A stretch of DNA of 64,000 nt from Galbula dea (taxonomy: Eukaryota; Chordata; Aves; Piciformes; Galbulidae). The stretch is taken from assembly GCA_013399015.1 (NCBI GenBank), contig VWZX01006702.1, forward strand, positions 1,926,462-1,990,461, in the 5' to 3' direction. Position numbers and translations under genes: made by a program. The notes beneath the pieces were generated by a model. That model saw only the letters and a list, made by a program, of their open reading frames with translations, was not told where the DNA came from and made no database searches. Shown here in pieces: positions 52,701 to 58,836 of the stretch. The number at the start of each line of letters is the position of its first letter. Within the stretch, counting starts at the first letter, position 1.

Positions 52701-54713
52701 TACAACATGATCTCTCAAGGTAATTACTTCATTTGCCTGCAAAACACAGATGGCCATGTGAAATAATGCAAAAAAAACCCCCCTTTCTTACAGCAATTAC
52801 TAGTAACCATTACTTTATCAATTACAATTACCATTAATTATTTCACCTGAGCAAAGACTACTCTTCGAAAGGCAGCAAGCATCCTAAGCAAGGATCCTCA
52901 GCTGCATTTAGACATTTGAATCTACTTTTATCCAGTGTACTGTTTTAGAACTTCTGAAGATGTAGAAATTCTCAAGTGAAATCAGACTACAGACTACTTT
53001 TTACTGCCAAATTTGGCCATACTTTGGCACTAAAAAAACTGAAACAAACAACAAACCTTCAAAAAACTGAACTCGTATATCTAACTACTTATTTTTCTAA
53101 AAAGTAGTCCAGTAACTAGGGTTAAATGTACAGAGGTTATAAAATGAAATTCTCTGGTGTTTTACCATAATGCTGAGTGCCTAGAATTTCTGTATCTGTT
53201 TAGTATGATACACAAAAGCCATAGTTTTGCTGATGTACTCTGTTGTTTGAGAGAAAGCAGGAGCTATCTTAGGATTCTGGCACTAAATGTTGCTTTTCTA
53301 ACCTTCTTTGTCCTGCTACTCCTTCTTCAAAAGGAGCCGCTAACATCTATCAACAGCAAATATTCTGAAGTGTGGCAAGCGCTCTGCTATAAGAAAATCT
53401 GAGAGCCAAAATACTGTGATAGTAACAAACAATTTACTTCACTGGCCACAGTTATGCCTGTGCCAGAGGCCATATGTCTCCAAGTGTTTGCCTGGAGTGT
53501 AGCATAATCAATCCTCAACTCCCAATGGCTCCCCTGGGGTTACTCTAATACAAAAAGTCACTTACTTGCTAGATAGAATAAACTCATTAACACCCTAGAA
53601 AGCAGTTTCTTTGCCACATCTTTCCAGTTACGTTTGCATGGGTTTGCTACACAGAACTAAATCAAGTGAATATCCTTTTTATACAGCAGTAAGAGAAGAG
53701 CAAAAAAAGTTCATGGGACAGAATGGGAGTCGGGGCCCAGATCCAGACCCCTGCTGTCAGAAGCGACCACATCGCACAGCATCACTCACAAACGTTCCTC
53801 ATTCTGTCTCCAAAAACCCTGCACACGTTTTGCTTCACTATGCCCCGTAACTAACTCCCGATCCAGTTTTCCACTTTTTGAGGGTGTCCTTTGGTCCGCA
53901 GCAGACCAAACCAAGACCTTACACCTCTTCCGAGCGCCGCCGTCGGCTCACATCACTCTCCCGGCGTGCACTTCAACCGCCTCCTACCACCGGGCACCTC
54001 TCCGTACAGAGAGGCACCGTGCGCTAACCGCCCCCGGCATACCTCAATTCCCAGAGTACCGGGCTGCAAAATCCCTGGAGTCGCTTCCGCGGGCGCGGCC
54101 GGTCCCGCTGCCGGGATCCCGGGGGATAGGGGAGGGGGTGGACCCGGGACGGGACCGACTCACCGACTCCTAACGGCAACGTTCATCCCGGCAGAGCCTC
54201 GTACGGACCCTCCAGAGCGGAGCTAACTAGTCACGGTGGTGGTGGCGGCGGCCCCGGGGAGGGTGCAGCGGGAAGCGGCGGTGGCGGAGCTGGTGGGCGT
54301 CACGCCTTTCTGCTCCCTGGAAGGTGGCAGCGGCGCTTTAAAGCCCGCTCGGGAATTGCAGGGGTACGGGGAACACACCAGGAGCAGCCCAGTTACACCA
54401 TCTCTCCCCTCCCCCACCCCCCAACCTTCCCCCGGGACAACCATTCGCCGCCTGCAGCGTGGCCGCCCGAGCTCGGCAGTCCTGGGCGAGGGAGCGGGTA
54501 CCCGTATCGCTGAGGCCGACAGCCGGGGATACCGCCGAGGCTCCCCGGTGCCTGCAGTCTGCTGGCCAGGTGCGGGGCACAGCCGGCCCCGCGAGCACGA
54601 CGCACCCCGGCGGACCCCCACCATTCCCCACACATACCTTGTCCCCGGAGCGAAGGCACCAGCGCCAGAAGGAAGAACAGCCGCAGCGGCCGGACCCCGC
54701 CGAGGCTATCCAT
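1594..54713 (-). CDS. FBLN1: FBLN1 (fibulin-1) gene, spliced, 3' end of D isoform cut by window edge
   Basis: Gene-level entry; each exon is listed separately. Fibulin-1 is a secreted, calcium-binding glycoprotein of extracellular matrix, basement membranes and plasma that binds fibronectin, laminin, nidogen and other matrix partners (family knowledge). Seen here: signal peptide, three anaphylatoxin-like cysteine modules, a short acidic linker, nine EGF-like modules and alternative fibulin-type C-terminal domains. All 16 coding exons found have GT-AG junctions and compatible phases. The coding lengths 76, 100, 136, 172, 60, 102, 138, 138, 144, 129, 126, 120, 132, 124 and 355 nt sum to 2052 nt, that is 683 codons plus stop for the C form. 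Exons 6-13 all begin and end in phase 1, typical of EGF-module exons. Possible N-glycosylation sites: N95-S-T, N315-N-T, N535-C-S and N539-E-T. The last D exon is missing. Confidence 0.97.
1726..2818. other. Intron between the two D-specific exons
   Basis: About 1.1 kb of non-coding sequence with no recognised repeat, apart from a short A-run followed by CCC at about 2170-2185. Confidence 0.8.
2819..2961 (-). CDS. FBLN1: FBLN1 isoform D, first specific exon, residues 566-613
   Basis: Acceptor CTTTCTTTTAG, donor GTAAGTGATT. T completes Thr566, then VRLEKTDTIRCIKSCRPNDV, CVLDPVHTISHTVISLP and TFREFTRPE, 47 codons, ending in phase 1. CIKSCRPND and HTISHTVISLPTFREFTRPE are nearly invariant in vertebrate fibulin-1D. 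The exon lies downstream of the C terminal exon, so D transcripts must skip the C exon and its poly(A) site. Confidence 0.97.
5063..5190. repeat. G/T-rich low-complexity tract
   Basis: Runs of TTGG, TTTTGG and poly-T with a G-run of about ten at 5137-5146. It lies in the D-specific intron. The plus strand has G-quadruplex potential. Confidence 0.8.
7560..7741 (+). mobile_element. CR1 non-LTR retrotransposon, 3' fragment
   Basis: 5'-truncated CR1. It has GTTGGACTCAAAGATCC and CCCTTCCAACTCAGG just before the terminal ATTCTATGATCATTCTATGA repeats, which mark the CR1 3' end. It lies antisense to FBLN1 and its 3' tip is only about 65 bp past the C-isoform poly(A) signal. Confidence 0.85.
7804..7809 (-). 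terminator. FBLN1: Poly(A) signal of FBLN1 isoform C
   Basis: AATAAA on the minus strand, about 70 nt beyond the C-isoform stop codon, in the context AATTTTAATAAAGTTTTAG. Cleavage would be expected some 10-30 nt further on (about 7775-7795). It is the only canonical signal I see close to this stop. Confidence 0.8.
7878..8232 (-). CDS. FBLN1: FBLN1 terminal exon of isoform C, residues 566-683
   Basis: Acceptor CTTTTCTTGCAG, then T-CGC-TGT completing Thr566 and continuing RCERLPCNETKECQSLPLR, ITYYHLSFPTNIQ, FRMGPSNAVPGD, GNQEGFFTTKK, SRHGTV and ending AKLFIFVSAQL before TGA at 7880-7878. This is the fibulin-1C-type C-terminal domain, related in sequence to the same region of other fibulins. 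The assembled C isoform is 683 residues. A canonical AATAAA lies about 70 nt past the stop, so the 3' UTR is short. No frameshift or stop interrupts it. Confidence 0.97.
11676..11957 (+). mobile_element. CR1 3' fragment
   Basis: Matches the CR1 ORF2 end and 3' UTR pattern: GCAGTGAGGTGGGCCTTGGT, CAAGTGACAGGATAAGATG, TCAGGAAGAATTTCTTCCCC and GGCAGAGGCTGCCCAGGGAG, ending AATGATTCTATGATT. Its coding remnant has lost continuity through small changes. Confidence 0.88.
12536..12642 (-). mobile_element. CR1 3' end fragment
   Basis: Begins on the plus strand with TCATAGAATCATAGAATGG, then GGAACGGACCTTAAAGATCA and TCTAGTTCCAACCCCC, the reverse complement of a CR1 3' terminus. About 107 bp, strongly 5'-truncated. 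Confidence 0.88.
15182..15578 (-). mobile_element. CR1 3' fragment next to FBLN1 exon 14
   Basis: The plus strand starts CACAGAGTCACAGAATCACA and GGTTGGAAGAGACCATTAAG, then runs through the 3' UTR and ORF2 C-terminal region (AACACCTCCAGGGACGGTGG, AGGTCTCCCCTGAGCC, CTTCTCCAGACTAAACAA). The 5' truncation point is near 15578, about 50 bp inside intron 14 from the exon 14 donor. The element is in the same orientation as FBLN1. Confidence 0.9.
15630..15753 (-). CDS. FBLN1: FBLN1 exon 14: calcium-binding EGF 9, last common exon, residues 525-565
   Basis: Acceptor CATTTGGCAG, donor GTAAGTGCTT. It encodes DIDECVAESHNCSFNETC, then FNIQGGFRC and ECPENYRKSGD, ending on AC of a Thr codon (phase 2). N535-C-S and N539-E-T are two adjacent glycosylation sequons, at the positions I recall for human fibulin-1. 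This is the branch point of alternative splicing: the AC is completed by T from either the C or the D exon. If left unspliced, AC-G-TAA closes the frame at once after residue 566, giving an A-type end. A CR1 element stops about 50 bp beyond the donor. Confidence 0.97.
16268..16399 (-). CDS. FBLN1: FBLN1 exon 13: calcium-binding EGF 8, residues 481-524
   Basis: Acceptor TTCTTGCAG, donor GTGAGTTCAG. It encodes DIDECALPTGGHICSFRCIN, then IPGSFQCTCPSTGYRLAPN and RNCQ. 132 nt, phase 1-1. ECALPTGGHIC and IPGSFQC identify EGF module 8 of fibulin-1. Confidence 0.98.
16557..16797 (-). mobile_element. CR1 3' fragment in intron 12
   Basis: The plus strand reads TTCATAGAATGGTTTGGGGT and TGGAAAGGACCTTTAAAGAT followed by CATCTAGTCCAACGCCCCTG, then diverged CR1 3' sequence (GGGCAACCTCTTCCAGGTTT). 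Confidence 0.85.
17494..17613 (-). CDS. FBLN1: FBLN1 exon 12: calcium-binding EGF 7, residues 441-480
   Basis: Acceptor CATTTCAG, donor GTAAGCGTTA. It encodes DLNECESSPCSQECANVYGS and then YQCYCRRGFQLSDIDG. 120 nt, phase 1-1. CSQECANVYGSYQCYCRRG is one of the best conserved stretches of vertebrate fibulin-1 and helps fix the identity of the gene. Confidence 0.98.
18187..18312 (-). CDS. FBLN1: FBLN1 exon 11: calcium-binding EGF 6, residues 399-440
   Basis: Acceptor CATTGCAG, donor GTACAGCTCT. It encodes DINECRRYPGRLCAHKC, then NTPGSYYCTC and VGFKLSADGRSCE. 126 nt, phase 1-1. The motif RYPGRLC matches the same module of mammalian fibulin-1. A CR1 copy lies about 210 bp upstream in the gene, in intron 10. 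Confidence 0.97.
18522..18906 (+). mobile_element. CR1 copy with open ORF2 C-terminal segment
   Basis: About 385 bp ending in ATTCTATGATTCTATGAATG. An open frame from 18511 to 18816 reads FSLEKRRLRGDLIAAFQYLK, GNGYKLKEGKFRLEIRRGFF, RHWNRLPKEVVEAPSLAVFK and ARLDVALDDLV before the stop, the C-terminal segment of the CR1 reverse-transcriptase polyprotein. The intact frame and clean 3' repeats suggest a younger copy than the others here. Confidence 0.93.
19188..19316 (-). CDS. FBLN1: FBLN1 exon 10: calcium-binding EGF 5, residues 356-398
   Basis: Acceptor TCCTTTTTTTTAG, donor GTAAGTTGCA. It encodes DVDECSSSNQPCGEGHVC, then NAPGNYRCECKSGYSFD and SRTCI. 129 nt, phase 1-1. The EGF cysteine pattern is complete. 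In family knowledge, modules 5 and 6 contribute to fibronectin binding and self-association. Confidence 0.97.
20124..20267 (-). CDS. FBLN1: FBLN1 exon 9: calcium-binding EGF 4, residues 308-355
   Basis: Acceptor CTCTTGCAG, donor GTAAGTAACA. It encodes DINECLSNNTPCPAGQIC, then NTDGSYTC and CGRGYHLNEDGTRC. 144 nt, phase 1-1. N315-N-T is an extra potential N-glycosylation sequon. The human protein, as I recall it, reads SISAP here, so the site may be lineage-specific. Confidence 0.97.
22613..22750 (-). CDS. FBLN1: FBLN1 exon 8: calcium-binding EGF 3, residues 262-307
   Basis: Acceptor GATGTACCAG, donor GTAAGCCATG. It encodes DIDECETGTHNCPPDFICQN and then TPGSFRCRPKLQC...GFIQDALGNCI. The FRCRPKLQC and GFIQDALGNC segments are highly conserved in vertebrate fibulin-1. 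138 nt, phase 1-1, the same length as exon 7. Confidence 0.97.
24941..25078 (-). CDS. FBLN1: FBLN1 exon 7: calcium-binding EGF 2, residues 216-261
   Basis: Acceptor GCTTGTTGTAG, donor GTGTGTCCTG. It opens DINECITGTHSC, the calcium-binding EGF signature, and continues NTLGSFRCQRDTSCGTGYELTDD. NTLGSF supplies the central Asn and aromatic residues of the cbEGF consensus. 138 nt, phase 1-1. The donor GTGTGT is weaker than the GTAAGT-like donors around it. Confidence 0.97.
26389..26490 (-). CDS. FBLN1: FBLN1 exon 6: EGF-like module 1, residues 182-215
   Basis: Acceptor CCAATTAG, donor GTAAAAGACA, 102 nt, phase 1-1. It encodes GGGPCSQQCRDTG...VCSCFVGYQLQPDGVNCE. The cysteine spacing fits an EGF-like module. 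Unlike the following modules it lacks the leading D-x-D/N-E signature, so it is probably not of the calcium-binding type, as in mammalian fibulin-1. Confidence 0.95.
28653..28712 (-). CDS. FBLN1: FBLN1 exon 5: acidic linker and start of EGF-1, residues 162-181
   Basis: A 60-nt exon, too small to stand out as an open frame, found by extending the gene model. Acceptor TCTTTTTAG, donor GTAAGTCAGG. It encodes an acidic linker (VEISKEELDQEDPYL) followed by HDGCR, which begins the first EGF-like module. Vertebrate fibulin-1 has an acidic stretch followed by DPYL in the same place. Phase 1 at both ends. Confidence 0.93.
29986..30099. repeat. 45-bp minisatellite, about 2.5 copies
   Basis: The unit starts GCATAATGGTTATTATGTG and continues TGCCACCACAACCATACTAA CCATA. 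Copies start at 29986, 30031 and 30076, the last partial. Only one or two bases differ between copies. It lies in intron 4. Confidence 0.92.
31166..31337 (-). CDS. FBLN1: FBLN1 exon 4: anaphylatoxin modules 2/3, residues 105-161
   Basis: Acceptor CTTCACAG, donor GTATTTTATA. It begins TCCYCCLLGKAAQ, the double cysteine block shared by modules 2 and 3, followed by C123, C133 and C140-C141 (VFKACCVKGQ). The end, SDDAPKRDR, is the variable acidic/basic tail leading into the linker. It ends in phase 1, the phase kept by the following EGF exons. Confidence 0.95.
34701..34836 (-). CDS. FBLN1: FBLN1 exon 3: anaphylatoxin modules 1/2, residues 59-104
   Basis: Acceptor TTTTGTTAG, donor GTGAGACATC. The exon completes a Ser codon and then encodes MTQVQCCRSQLEKQYC and onward to CEAEYFK, 45 whole codons, ending in phase 0. 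The CC pair (65-66) closes module 1, and C75, C88 and C98 belong to module 2. N95-S-T is an N-glycosylation sequon at the position equivalent to a glycosylated Asn in mammalian fibulin-1 (from memory). Confidence 0.95.
37237..37301. repeat. T/G-rich low-complexity tract
   Basis: TTTGTTGTTTTTGGGGGTTT followed by TTTTGGGTTTTTTTTG and TTTTGTTTTTG, in intron 2. Confidence 0.75.
38673..38746. repeat. 37-bp imperfect tandem duplication
   Basis: GTTAAGCATCAGGTACCTAT and CACCTCAAACATC is followed 37 bp later by GTTAAGCAGCTGGTACCTAT and CACCCCAAACACC. Two copies, intron 2. Confidence 0.85.
39561..39776 (-). mobile_element. tRNA-Glu/CR1-tail chimera nested in an older CR1
   Basis: Outer CR1 3' end: 39561-39600 (TCACAGAATCACTACCATTG, AAAAGACCTCTAAGATCA) resuming at 39762-39776 (TCAAGTCCAACCAAG). 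The two halves join to the usual CR1 string. The insert between them carries its own CR1 3' tail (about 39598-39677: CACAGAATCACAGAATGTCA, GGGGTTGGAAGGGACC) fused to a full-length tRNA-Glu-like sequence (39678-39750). On the minus strand the insert reads tRNA head, then CR1 tail, the architecture of a tRNA-headed SINE using CR1 machinery. Confidence 0.75.
39678..39750 (-). pseudogene. tRNA-Glu-like pseudogene
   Basis: On the minus strand GGTCTAGTGGTTAGGATTC-like D-arm sequence is followed by CAGCG-CTGTTAC-CGCTG (anticodon arm) and CCAGG-TTTGATT-CCTGG (T arm) and the end GGTCAGGGAA. All are close to eukaryotic tRNA-Glu from memory. An extra base lies near GGTGGGTC and the 5' acceptor strand is altered, so acceptor pairing is lost. 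The anticodon position reads GTT rather than a Glu anticodon. Most arm differences are CpG-to-TpG/CpA changes. Confidence 0.75.
42382..42481 (-). CDS. FBLN1: FBLN1 exon 2: anaphylatoxin-like module 1, residues 26-58
   Basis: The acceptor TTTCTGCAG precedes the exon and the donor GTATATAATT follows it. Joined to exon 1 it gives D-L-S-M-E-E-C-C-E-K-G, the start of the first anaphylatoxin-like module. Cysteines at 32, 33, 46 and 58 pair in family models with the CC (65-66) of exon 3. The segment IEWANKN corresponds to the conserved region of vertebrate fibulin-1 and complement-type anaphylatoxins. It ends in phase 2 (AG of a split Ser codon). It is separated from exon 1 by a 12.2-kb intron. Confidence 0.93.
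42561..42630. repeat. A/C-rich low-complexity tract
   Basis: ACCCCAAAACAAAACAAAAA repeated in degenerate form up to CCCCAAACCAACAAAA. It lies just upstream of exon 2 (on the gene strand) as a T/G-rich tract about 80 bp before the acceptor. Confidence 0.8.
43415..44005 (+). mobile_element. CR1 fragment with reverse-transcriptase domain remnant
   Basis: An open frame at 43512-43841 reads LPEDWKRMRLPVFKKAKTE, GNYKLVNLFSLSGKVIETIF, IRSQPGFTKGVLCLTNLIAL and VVDVVYLHINKAFNTVSRNK, the N-terminal part of a CR1-type reverse transcriptase. Matching non-framed CR1 sequence extends left (AGGCTGCACCCACGAGTGGT) and right (GGAGGAGTGGCTGGTGGAAC, GCTGCCATTCAGAGGGACCT). It has no 3' end. The first catalytic-type motif is degenerate, so it is a dead copy. 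Confidence 0.88.
45398..45640 (-). mobile_element. CR1 3' fragment in intron 1
   Basis: The plus strand reads GAATCACAGTATATTACGGG, TTAGAAGGGACCTCTCGAGA, TCATCTAATC, then GTCCAGGCAGGTTTTGAATG, TCTCCAAAGACAAACTCCAC and CTCAAAGTAAAGAACTTCCT, all CR1 3' region in reverse complement. Confidence 0.85.
49225..49510 (-). mobile_element. Probable old CR1 remnant
   Basis: Diverged resemblance to reverse-complement CR1: CTCGAGATGTTATCTTGTCC, TGATTCCACAGCCTCTCTAG, GCAATGTGCTCTTGTGTTTC. No 3' end repeat was seen. Assignment is tentative. Confidence 0.45.
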
Positions 54714-55105
54714 CGGCCTCCCGCAGCTCCCCGCCGGCGGGAGCGCTCGCACCGAGCGGGGGCTTAGCTCTCCTGCAGCGTCCGGTGCACTCCCCTCCTT
54801 TTTTTGCTTGCTGCTGCTGCTGTTTCTAATGTTATCCCAAGCCGCCTAAGACCGGCTGGAAAAGAGCTCGCAGGAACCCCCCCCACTCAGTGGGCTTCAC
54901 AAAGATTGAATTCACTGCCTAGCCAGTTAATGACAGAGCCTGCAATGCTGAGCAGAACAGAACCGCCACCGCAGCTGGGAGGCAGAACCCCTGCTGCTGC
55001 TGCTGACACCCCTACCTCTGTCCCCGCCACCCCCACGCAAGCTCCCTTTTAGCTCGGAAAACTTTACAGACACTCAGCGTGAACCTAGGGCCGGCGGGAC
55101 TGATT
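53915..55105. promoter_or_regulatory. FBLN1: CpG island promoter of FBLN1
   Basis: GC-rich, CpG-dense sequence in an otherwise AT-rich window. It is densest from about 53920 to 54780 and tails off to about 55100. It covers exon 1, the upstream flank and some 700 bp of intron 1. I see no convincing TATA box just upstream of the ATG, so a CpG-type promoter with dispersed starts is likely (inference). CTG/CAG triplet runs occur at about 54806-54822 and 54989-55003. Open frames on both strands here, up to about 200 codons, are expected by chance in GC-rich DNA. Confidence 0.85.
54638..54713 (-). CDS. FBLN1: FBLN1 exon 1, coding part: signal peptide
   Basis: ATG at 54713-54711 opens a 25-residue segment beginning MDSLGG, with a hydrophobic core LFFLLALVP and a small/polar end SLRGQ, as expected of a cleaved secretory signal peptide. 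The exon ends with CAAG before the donor GTATGTG at 54637, in phase 1. No ATG lies in frame just upstream: the only start-like codon, 13 codons before, is GTG. The Kozak context has G at +4 but C at -3, so it is not optimal. The exon sits inside the CpG island. Signal peptides diverge fast, so assignment rests on position, phase and fit to exon 2. The 5' UTR and transcription start cannot be fixed from sequence. Confidence 0.9.
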
Positions 55106-55440
55106 CCATGAAGGAGAAATGCAGCAACTTTCGGTGCCAAGTAGGAAAAAACCCACAAACAAAAGCAAAGCGAAGAGAAACAAGACAAAAGAAACAACCT
55201 AGCAGAGAAGGAAAGGTTTAAACTCTGTAGAGGGAAGATTTTTCAAGTCCCCTTCTTGGTCTTTCAGTCAATTTTACTACAACAAAACTTTTGTCAATTA
55301 AAAAAAATTTAAAAGGAGAGAGGTGTTAGAATCTTTCAGTGAAATTCACTAGAGAAAGAAAGAAAATCCCTTATTTGCTCCCCGTCCTCTTAACAAGCCA
55401 GAGTGAGAAGCTGAACCCAAACGATGCAGTTAACTCTGCT

Positions 55441-55472
55441 CTCTCTCCTCTCCCCCCCCCCCCCCCGCCCCC
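55441..55472. repeat. CT/poly-C tract upstream of FBLN1
   Basis: CTCTCTCCTCT followed by 15 C, one G and 5 C. It lies about 730 bp upstream of the FBLN1 start codon and is G-rich on the gene strand. Confidence 0.9.
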
Positions 55473-58400
55473 ATCTTATTTAAGCACAAACACTGATAGC
55501 AGTCAAAGGAAGAGCTGAAGTTGAAAGCACCCAGTTGGCTATGCTGTTGCCAAGATCTTGAAGAGAACACGGGATAATATTTGCAAGCAAATGCGCCTGG
55601 AAACAAACAAAGAGTTCATCACCCCTGCATACTTTGCCCTCAGCTTTACTCAGACAAACAGCTGGAAGTTAGTTCATGTTTACATGGTAATTGTGCCACA
55701 AAGACCCTGATTGGACTATTCCTCTTGTATTCCTCAATATTGCAACTTTTTACTGTATCTCCTCAAAACATCCAACTGGAAAAAGTATTTAAGACAGTAA
55801 GAGTTGCAAGTTGTCCATGTTTTGTTCTGCACCAGCTAACTTGCTCTTTTCTGACACAAGAACATAGAAATGACCAAGGATCCAACCGGCCCAACAGACT
55901 GCCTTCAGCAAGGATCATTAAGTGGTCACCAAAGGAAGAATATGAACAAGGAAAACACGTGCTAATTCTCCCAGCTGCTCTCCCAGCCTCCAGCTGCTTT
56001 GAGTTTGGAGCATTTTCTCACTGGAATGTGGTTTCTGTGCTCCTGGTGGCCCTCACTCAATTTCTGTTCCAGGTATTTATCCTGTCTCCCCATGAGTTCT
56101 TGTAAACCTTTATCATCCAAAATATCCTTTGGCAACAGGATTCATGGATCTACCAGCAACTGTGTGAAGGGCCATTTCATTTTGTTCCTTTTGAACTTGG
56201 CTATACCAGCCTTCTCAGGGTGCCTCCAAACTCTACTGCAGGACATCAAAGAACTGACCCCTATCCACTCTTTTAATGCCCAGATCATCTTTTTTGGATG
56301 GCTTTCCTTTCTTGTTTGGGTTTTTGTTTGTTAGGGTTTTTTTTAGATTCATTGGGAAGGACCAGCTGCAAAAAGGGAAGAAGGATGGGTGGCTGACTTC
56401 ACATGTGGGTATCTTTTGCTCCTTTTGCGACAAATGCATGTCTATTTCTGTCTCTTCTTTAAATGCCTTAACTCAGTGTACAAGGATCTTGCATCAGTTA
56501 TAGCAGCACCTTGGCAGTGTTTCATCACAACCTCCAAGCTACTGTTAGCTTGCTGCAAGAGGCAACTAACAAATTTCACACCTTGTCTAAAGTTTGTACC
56601 AGCTCAACTGAACAGGTGAAATCCCTTCCATGTAAACCCTAGATTCGATTCAATACCAAATTATTTCGCTTCACTCTAAACCCTCTCCTAATTGATTAAA
56701 GATGGGTGGAAAGAACTTCACCAGTTTAACTAAAACAGTGTGAAGTCACAGATAATAGCCTGTCCACACATGGAGTTACCCTCATTAATACCATGTGTAC
56801 ACATTCTCACTCCAGAATTCCTTGTTCCTGTTTAGTTTGCCATCACAAGCCGTTTACCAAAAATGAGGCAAATTCAAGTAACAGTTTAAGAAATACTCCT
56901 AGAAACCATCATGGCTGCAGTCACCTGCAGAGCTGGTAATAGGTTTTTCTTTGGTTTGAGGTGGGGGTTTTGTGCATAATATTAATACACATTTCCAGTA
57001 TAAATTGGCGCTCTCACCTACCATCAGATTCAGTGGCCTTAGGTACATGTGATTCTAATTACTGACCCCATGCTTTGTAGTGGGCTAAGCCACGCACTTC
57101 AGGCTCAGTTCAGAGCTCCTGGAAGGCAATGGAAAGTAAAGGCTTATGAGAGGAAACATTTTGCATAACCACATCGTTTTCTTACATCTGTTTGCAAAGG
57201 CCCTGTAATCCTTTGTGTAGCCTTCAAAACAAACAAATTCTTTAATGAGGATTTTATTTTTACTTCAGAGGAGTAAAAATCATTTGCAGAAGCTCAGATT
57301 AATGAGTAATGACAGTGTAACAAATCTTTGTGTAAGTGATTTCCAGGGGTCTTATTGAGAGTAGATACACACAAGCAGACTGACAAAGAATTTAGAATTA
57401 CTTCAACAAATCCATTACCATCTATGGCAGCAGGTTCACAGTTGTAATTTGGCTACTTACTTCCATGGGAACAAGAATTCTTGAGATGGCCTAAATAAGC
57501 CTATATGTAAGGACATCAACCCCTGCCTAACAAACAAAGAATGTTGCAAGGAAGAATAAACCAGAATCACCTAGAAACGAAATCTAACTGTAGTTCCTAA
57601 AGGGAGACTCCTCCTGCCCTATGGCAAAACATGAAGCTGCATATTGGCTCTTGTTATGGAAAAGTGCCACATTAAAGATGCATTAAAAAGGCCTCTTTTC
57701 TCTTTTAATAGGAAGAATACAGCACTGACTTTGTGCTACTGATGCACAAAGATTAAGAAAAGCCCATGTGCATCTTGCCATCTCCTACTGTAAAAATAAG
57801 ACCCCAAACTCTACATTAGGCGAATCCCTGGCTATTGGAGTCCAAATGACCCACTGGAGATTAGCTCTTGAACACTAGTATGTGCAAAGTACAATTGGCA
57901 TTTAGCTTCTTTCCTGGAAAAAACACTACCTGAATCTTTCGTGAACTAGAACATTATGGAAAGCTCTGTCCCAAAGGCATGTGGCAACAACTGTGTCACA
58001 TTATCGTTTTAATATTGGAAGTGTTGGAATGCTTTTGGATTTAGCGTCTTTAGATTGGAAATGGATTTTTGTTTATGGACACCATTGTCTGTCCCGAACC
58101 ATATCAGCAGGTTTTCCTATTGAACTAGAACACACCTCTTACAAAAAACCCAAACCTGTCACTGTTTTCAGAGACAGATGCACCGTAATCCTTGGTTATT
58201 TTTTGAAACCTTTAACAGCATTACAGATAACAATTTGCTGCTTATTTTGTGTCTAAATCAATCTAGTTTACTTTTTACTGGATCTTTGGGTGTGTACTTG
58301 TGTTGAAGTTACTGTCACTATGTACTCAGTACTTTATGCATAATAAGTAACCATCAAAGCACCTCAGGGTAGTGTAGCTTGTGGACACCTCATAAACACC

Positions 58401-58812
58401 TATCATATCCTTGTTAGGGATTACCTTGGAATAAAACCTCCCCTTAGATAAGTCAACATGTGCCCCACACCACAGACTCCTCTTCATTGTCAAATCCCAA
58501 ACTACTGACTATCCACACCAAATGGGTACCAGCCTGAGTCTTGCCAGGCTCTACTTAAGCAAAGGAAGTTGGGAAGACTGAGAGCCTCATTTGCTCCCTG
58601 GTGTGTACAAAGCTGTGCCTCTAAGTTTAGTCAAGAAGGCTGACCTAGCCACCACCTTTATGCCATCTGGCTTATGATGGCGTTTCAGAGCTAAAGTCAA
58701 ACAGAGAAGCTGGTTAAGGACTCTTTCCAAAATAATTACAATGTCAGATTAAATTTATAACCATCCAAAATTTTGACTGCTCCTTATATAAATAACATTA
58801 CGTATAAATAAT

Positions 58813-58836
58813 ATTACATATATGCATATATGTAAT
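58813..58836. repeat. 24-bp perfect palindrome
   Basis: Half-site ATTACATATATG with a perfect inverted second half centred on GC, in AT-rich upstream flank. Probably low-complexity AT sequence. Confidence 0.85.

Larger units (their letters stand above)
42482..54637. other. Intron 1 of FBLN1
   Basis: 12.2 kb. It contains an A/C-rich tract (42561-42630), a CR1 reverse-transcriptase fragment (43415-44005), a CR1 3' fragment (45398-45640), a doubtful old CR1 remnant (49225-49510), a pyrimidine-rich stretch (about 50610-51560) and the downstream half of the CpG island. First introns often carry enhancers, but I cannot point to one from sequence alone. Confidence 0.75.

Noticed and set aside
54750..54752. 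GTG start 13 codons upstream of the FBLN1 ATG
   Set aside because: Non-AUG initiation is unnecessary. The ATG at 54713 gives a typical 25-residue signal peptide, whereas the extension would put Pro/Gly/Arg-rich sequence before it.
54236..54829. 197-codon plus-strand open frame over FBLN1 exon 1
   Set aside because: It lies in the CpG island antisense to exon 1. The composition is Pro/Arg/Ala-rich low complexity, as expected of chance frames in GC-rich DNA. No domain or conserved motif.
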